A DNA stretch of 7,766 nt, taken from Candidatus Fermentibacterota bacterium. GTDB lineage: Bacteria > JAFGKV01. The notes under the pieces were generated by a model that was not told the DNA's origin, searched no databases, and worked only from the letters and a program-made list of their open reading frames with translations. The stretch is taken from assembly GCA_030620115.1 (NCBI GenBank), contig JAUXFG010000169.1, forward strand, positions 1-7,766. The letters are read 5' to 3'. Numbering within the stretch: the stretch's first letter is position 1; the number at the start of each line of letters is the position of its first letter. Below, in pieces: positions 5,670 to 7,766 of the stretch. The position numbers and the translations under genes were made by a program.

Positions 5670-6587
5670 ATGAGTAATATGAGAAGAACAGACTGCCCGG
5701 ATGAGTTCGAGTTGGCATCGTACATGGCCGGAATCCTTCCCTCAGAGGAGAGGTCGGCATTGGAATGTCACTTCATCGACTGCTCCGAATGCAGACGAAC
5801 TCTGGTCGAAGTGGTGCGCATGGGACCAGTGCCCGATGAAGCATGTATCCCTGTATCCCTACCCCGCGCGTGGCGCCGTATCGAAGCAGCGCTGAACAAG
5901 TTCGATGCTGAATCTGGGGATTCCATCAATGCGGGAAAAGTGATCCCCCTCTTCCCACGGCCTCTGCTCAATCATCAGGATGACACAGGCCACGCACTGG
6001 CAGCCGCCAGCATTGAAAACGAGGTCCCGCCGCTGGTGACGTTTACGAATGAGGATGGTTCGATTCTGGGCAAGTTTCTTCGTGATGAGAGAACGGAGGA
6101 GGTCTCTGTATTCCTTATCGCTGAAGACATGGAATTCGTTCGAAAGGCTCTCGTCCGGATACACAATCCCCAAGCCGGCTTCAAAGCCGAAGGCCTTGCC
6201 GACGAGTATGGCGTATTCCCGCTCGGCAAAGCTCCTCTGCTCCGCCCGGATGAAACCAGTCTCGAACTCAAGATGCCCGATGCGACCTTCCAGCTCGAAC
6301 CCCGAAAATGGCGTGATCATTTGGTTGCCGAGAGCACACTCGAACTCTCTTCACCTGAGGGACGTACACTCCGCATAGAACTTATTGAGCGCGGTGTCCG
6401 GCGCGAGTACAGACTCGACCTGTCCGATCTTTGTGCTGAGCAGCCCGAATGTACCTTGCGAGTCTATGTGACTGACGCCCGGCATGCGGAAGAGGTAGAA
6501 GTCGGACCGAACGGGATCGCCTGGCTTCGTGAGCAAGAACCAGAAGCAGAGCACACCACAGTACGAGCGTACGTGGTATCTCCATAG
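5670..6587 (+). CDS. Zinc-binding anti-sigma factor-like protein, soluble
   Basis: A 305-residue protein. Its N-terminus has the zinc-binding anti-sigma (ZAS) pattern: C9, 24 residues, H34, three residues, C38, two residues, C41, inside a helical stretch DEFELASYMAGILPSEERSA. ZAS domains clamp the cognate ECF sigma factor and release it on a signal. The usual membrane helix after this domain is absent: residues 60-305 are polar and probably beta-rich, including LRIELIERGVRREYRLDL and LRVYVTDARHAEEVEV. So signal sensing is probably cytoplasmic, or release depends on the C-terminal part; I recognise no sensor family there. The start ATG at 5670 has GGAG 6 bp upstream; a second ATG three codons later is possible. 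Its place behind the sigma gene is the classical layout, and it is likely the sigma factor's negative regulator. Confidence 0.82.
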   Translation: MSNMRRTDCPDEFELASYMAGILPSEERSALECHFIDCSECRRTLVEVVRMGPVPDEACIPVSLPRAWRRIEAALNKFDAESGDSINAGKVIPLFPRPLLNHQDDTGHALAAASIENEVPPLVTFTNEDGSILGKFLRDERTEEVSVFLIAEDMEFVRKALVRIHNPQAGFKAEGLADEYGVFPLGKAPLLRPDETSLELKMPDATFQLEPRKWRDHLVAESTLELSSPEGRTLRIELIERGVRREYRLDLSDLCAEQPECTLRVYVTDARHAEEVEVGPNGIAWLREQEPEAEHTTVRAYVVSP

Positions 6588-6610
6588 AAGGATTGACGCA
6601 GAAGGCTCAA

Positions 6611-6676
6611 GGTTCGCGCGAGCAAAAATGAGTTCGCAGTTATGGCGCACAGATCTGCCGCAGAATTGCTCTCCCC
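6611..6676. repeat. Half copy of the 183-bp element
   Basis: It starts GGTTCGCGC like the left end of the element at 3174, diverges for about 30 bp, then matches 3201-3234 at 31 of 34 positions (6643-6676; core TGGCGCACAGAT, then TGCCGCAG, then TCTCCCC). The right half with the second inverted repeat is missing; instead the sequence runs into a palindrome and the C-terminal end of a RAYT remnant. Confidence 0.75.
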
Positions 6677-6678
6677 CA

Positions 6679-6708
6679 TGAAGTGGCACGGCATGCCGTG
6701 CCACTTCA
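6679..6708. repeat. Perfect 30-bp palindrome
   Basis: Both 15-bp arms, with TGAAGTGGCACGGCA as the left arm, are fully complementary without spacer, centre at 6693/6694. It lies where the minus-strand RAYT remnant stops resembling protein of that family (VARH followed by AVPLHG), so one arm is probably coding sequence of the transposase and the other an inverted copy of it. It could also fold as a terminator-like hairpin for the sigma operon. Confidence 0.85.
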
Positions 6709-6816
6709 GCTGCGCTCATTCCAAGCTTCTTTACGGCAATCTGAGCGACATCTCTGCGAGCTGCTCCTATCATGGTTGAGTGTTCCGGGGCAGTCTAAAC
6801 GTGGTCCTCTTGGCAT
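6690..6816 (-). pseudogene. REP-associated tyrosine transposase (RAYT), internally deleted remnant
   Basis: The minus strand opens MPRGPRLDCPGTLNH from ATG at 6816, the signature N-terminus of RAYT (Y1_Tnp, IS200-like) proteins. Directly after this, in a different frame from 6773 onward, comes RRDVAQIAVKKLGMSAAEVARH, resembling the DNA-binding C-terminal tail of longer RAYTs. The catalytic core, with its HUH motif and tyrosine (normally well over 150 residues), is wholly missing, so the gene cannot work. Intact relatives are single-strand nucleases that cut at REP hairpins. The remnant shows that such an enzyme was once next to the half element at 6611-6676. The N-terminal match is clear; the C-terminal assignment is from memory of the family's tail and is less sure. 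Confidence 0.65.
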
Positions 6817-7013
6817 AATTCACGCAGATTATCTTCTCTTGAGAAGTCGTCAAGTAACTTCGGTACCATCGTCCCCTAAAATTCACTTGCCTCTGAAGTT
6901 GCTTGCTAACGGCCTGTATCTGCGCTCCTACCCACAGAAAGAAGTCCTAATTTCAGCAACGTCCCCTATTTCCCACTACCGGAGCAGATCCGCTGAATTG
7001 ACCCGATAGGGAT

Positions 7014-7175
7014 CTACATCTCGCCTGCCGTCATTCCGACGATCTTACGGCAATGCGGACAACAGAATACCCTATTGGTCTTGAACCATCCTCGCTTGAC
7101 TTGGATCAGATGTTCCACCTCCCGTTCGCAGTGTGGACAAACAGGAATGATTTCTGCCTTCTTGATCTTCACCAC
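7014..7175 (-). CDS. Small zinc-ribbon protein of about 53 residues
   Basis: A tiny protein with two CPHC knuckles, 22 residues apart, in the order CPHCEREVEHLIQVK and then RVFCCPHCRKIVGM. Each CPHC can give two cysteine ligands, so together they suggest one structural zinc in a ribbon fold. Small zinc ribbons may bind nucleic acids or act as accessory subunits; no specific role can be claimed. GTG at 7175 is preferred because AGGAGG (7187-7182) lies 6 bp upstream; the ATG at 7181, directly against that ribosome-binding site, would give 55 residues. The gene follows a shorter reading region on the same strand, with the stop TAA merged into the ribosome-binding site (TAAGGAGG), so it is likely the second gene of a mini-operon. 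It ends 14 bp before intergenic RAYT-related sequence. Confidence 0.65.
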   Translation of the reverse strand: MVKIKKAEIIPVCPHCEREVEHLIQVKRGWFKTNRVFCCPHCRKIVGMTAGEM

Positions 7176-7186
7176 GATCATCCTCC

Positions 7187-7323
7187 TTATGCTTCCTTTG
7201 TAGCCATACGTTTCGTCAGTCTTCGTGTCTCATCATATGTACCTTTCTGATGAGTCCTTCATTCACACTCTCCGCCCATTGCGTGCAGCAGTCGGCGCAA
7301 AAAATGACGTTGTCATGCATCAT
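7187..7323 (-). pseudogene. Small cysteine-containing protein, apparently frameshifted
   Basis: From ATG at 7323 (or the adjacent one at 7320) the frame reads MMHDNVIFCADCCTQWAESVNEGL and ends early at a TGA at 7216-7218 as a peptide of about 35 residues. In a second frame the same stretch continues, with no start of its own, as THQKGTYDETRRLTKRMATKEA, ending in TAA at 7187-7189, directly before the zinc-ribbon gene. Joining the two near 7250 would give one protein of about 45 residues with a CADCC motif and a basic tail. A one-base indel, natural or a sequencing error, is the simplest explanation; a real 35-residue protein is the alternative. No clear ribosome-binding site precedes 7323. The family is not recognised. 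Confidence 0.4.
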
Positions 7324-7597
7324 AAACGGTCATTTGAGCTGACTTGTCAAACAAGCAGGAAAACCTACAGATGGAAGAAGGCGAAGATATCGAGTCAACC
7401 CACGATTGGATATCTATTCATTTGGTGACGTCTCCCAAATGCCTGCTCATGCGGGTTGTCTATATCCAAGACAAAACCAACTATTCAAGTATGACCCCCG
7501 CAGCATCCCACAAACATCAACTCACGGCAATGTTCCGAATCTTTGATGTTGTATTTCTCTCTCCGAATATTAAACATCAAAGATCTGACCCCAGAAC
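7324..7597. other. Intergenic stretch with RAYT-tail repeat, no gene seen
   Basis: I find no credible gene. A plus-strand frame from 7344 lacks a recognisable family and crosses into the antisense of the RAYT remnant. The right part holds the 12-bp inverted repeat described at 7539-7584. TTGACA occurs on the minus strand near 7338-7343, but a -10 box at proper spacing is not present. Confidence 0.5.
7539..7584. repeat. 12-bp inverted repeat beside truncated RAYT
   Basis: ATCTTTGATGTT (7539-7550) and AACATCAAAGAT (7573-7584) are perfect inverted copies with a 22-bp spacer containing TCTCTCTCCGAA. On the minus strand the right arm begins just after GGGGTCAG, a string I associate with the 3' flanks of RAYT genes. 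A third, shorter AACATCAA lies at 7513-7520. The pair probably is the hairpin end recognised by a RAYT. Confidence 0.7.
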
Positions 7598-7744
7598 TTA
7601 CCCCGAAGAAACAACAATGTCGGCCAATCGATTCAGAAGGTCCTCGCGGTCCTTGTTGGACCGGAAGATCTTGCACTGCTCAATCCCACGCACCATTACG
7701 TGATGCAACGCGTCCGTGGTATCAAGTCTTGGTCCTCGTGGCAT
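7598..7744 (-). pseudogene. REP-associated tyrosine transposase (RAYT), N-terminal fragment
   Basis: From ATG at 7744 the minus strand reads MPRGPRLDTTDALHHVMVRG, then IEQCKIFRSNKDREDLLNRL, a strong match to the beginning of RAYT (Y1_Tnp) proteins, and stops at TAA after only 48 residues. The catalytic HUH histidines and tyrosine, expected later in an intact protein of roughly 200 residues or more, are missing. The end of the fragment is TCTTCGGGGTAA, and TTCTGGGGTCAG follows, so a deletion between two GGGG strings that joined the N-terminal codons to the 3' flank explains the structure. It is a different copy from the remnant at 6690-6816 (the two share only MPRGPRLD and nearby residues). 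The window ends 22 bp upstream of its start. Confidence 0.8.
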
Positions 7745-7766
7745 AATGCAACCAATATGACCAGCG

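Larger units (their letters stand above)
6588..7013. other. Intergenic stretch made of transposase remnant and repeats
   Basis: No intact gene is seen. From left to right it holds a half copy of the 183-bp element (6611-6676), a perfect palindrome (6679-6708), a RAYT remnant on the minus strand, and two related ACGTCCCCTA or TCGTCCCCTA motifs (6869-6879 and 6959-6969 region) upstream of that remnant's start. The open plus-strand frame across this stretch starts in the palindrome and runs antisense to the remnant, and is not credible as a gene. Confidence 0.7.

Noticed and set aside
7344-7703. A 119-residue plus-strand frame
   Set aside because: No recognised family, weak start, and its second half is antisense to the RAYT fragment.

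Overview
The window looks like accessory chromosome of an uncultured, free-living bacterium of moderate GC content. The sequence alone does not support a phylum. Genes are compact and some have Shine-Dalgarno-like leaders. Between them lie several kinds of dispersed repeat, perfect palindromes and broken REP-associated tyrosine transposases (RAYTs). The sequence seen in other frames and on other strands of the strong genes is treated as non-coding.

Left block (1-2691, minus strand): a UDP-galactopyranose-mutase-like FAD protein is followed by a multi-spanning GT-C glycosyltransferase. The two overlap and probably form one envelope-glycan operon. A 47-bp tandem repeat starts just past the stop codon of the glycosyltransferase. 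Upstream, 2692-3125 is gene-poor and holds purine/pyrimidine-skewed direct repeats.

Middle block (3131-4287, plus strand): a near-consensus sigma70 promoter is followed by a 183-bp element with 20-bp terminal inverted repeats, then a Phd/YefM-type antitoxin and a VapC PIN toxin overlapping by 4 bp. The promoter reads through the element into the toxin-antitoxin pair. A perfect 50-bp palindrome lies about 107 bp past the toxin gene. From 4288 to 4849 there is no credible gene, but there is a 93-bp dispersed repeat with inverted ends and a nested hairpin.

Regulatory block (4850-6587, plus strand): an ECF-type sigma factor, a doubtful 76-codon reading frame, and a zinc-binding (C-x24-H-x3-C-x2-C) anti-sigma-like protein. 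The anti-sigma-like protein lacks a membrane segment and carries a long polar C-terminal part. The three are likely co-transcribed.

Right block (6588-7766): two RAYT remnants on the minus strand, one internally deleted and one cut to its N-terminus. Between them are one very small zinc-ribbon gene and a possibly frameshifted companion. A half copy of the 183-bp element sits just past the C-terminal remnant of the first RAYT. This makes a RAYT-mobilised, REPIN/MITE-like repeat family the most interesting hypothesis in the window.
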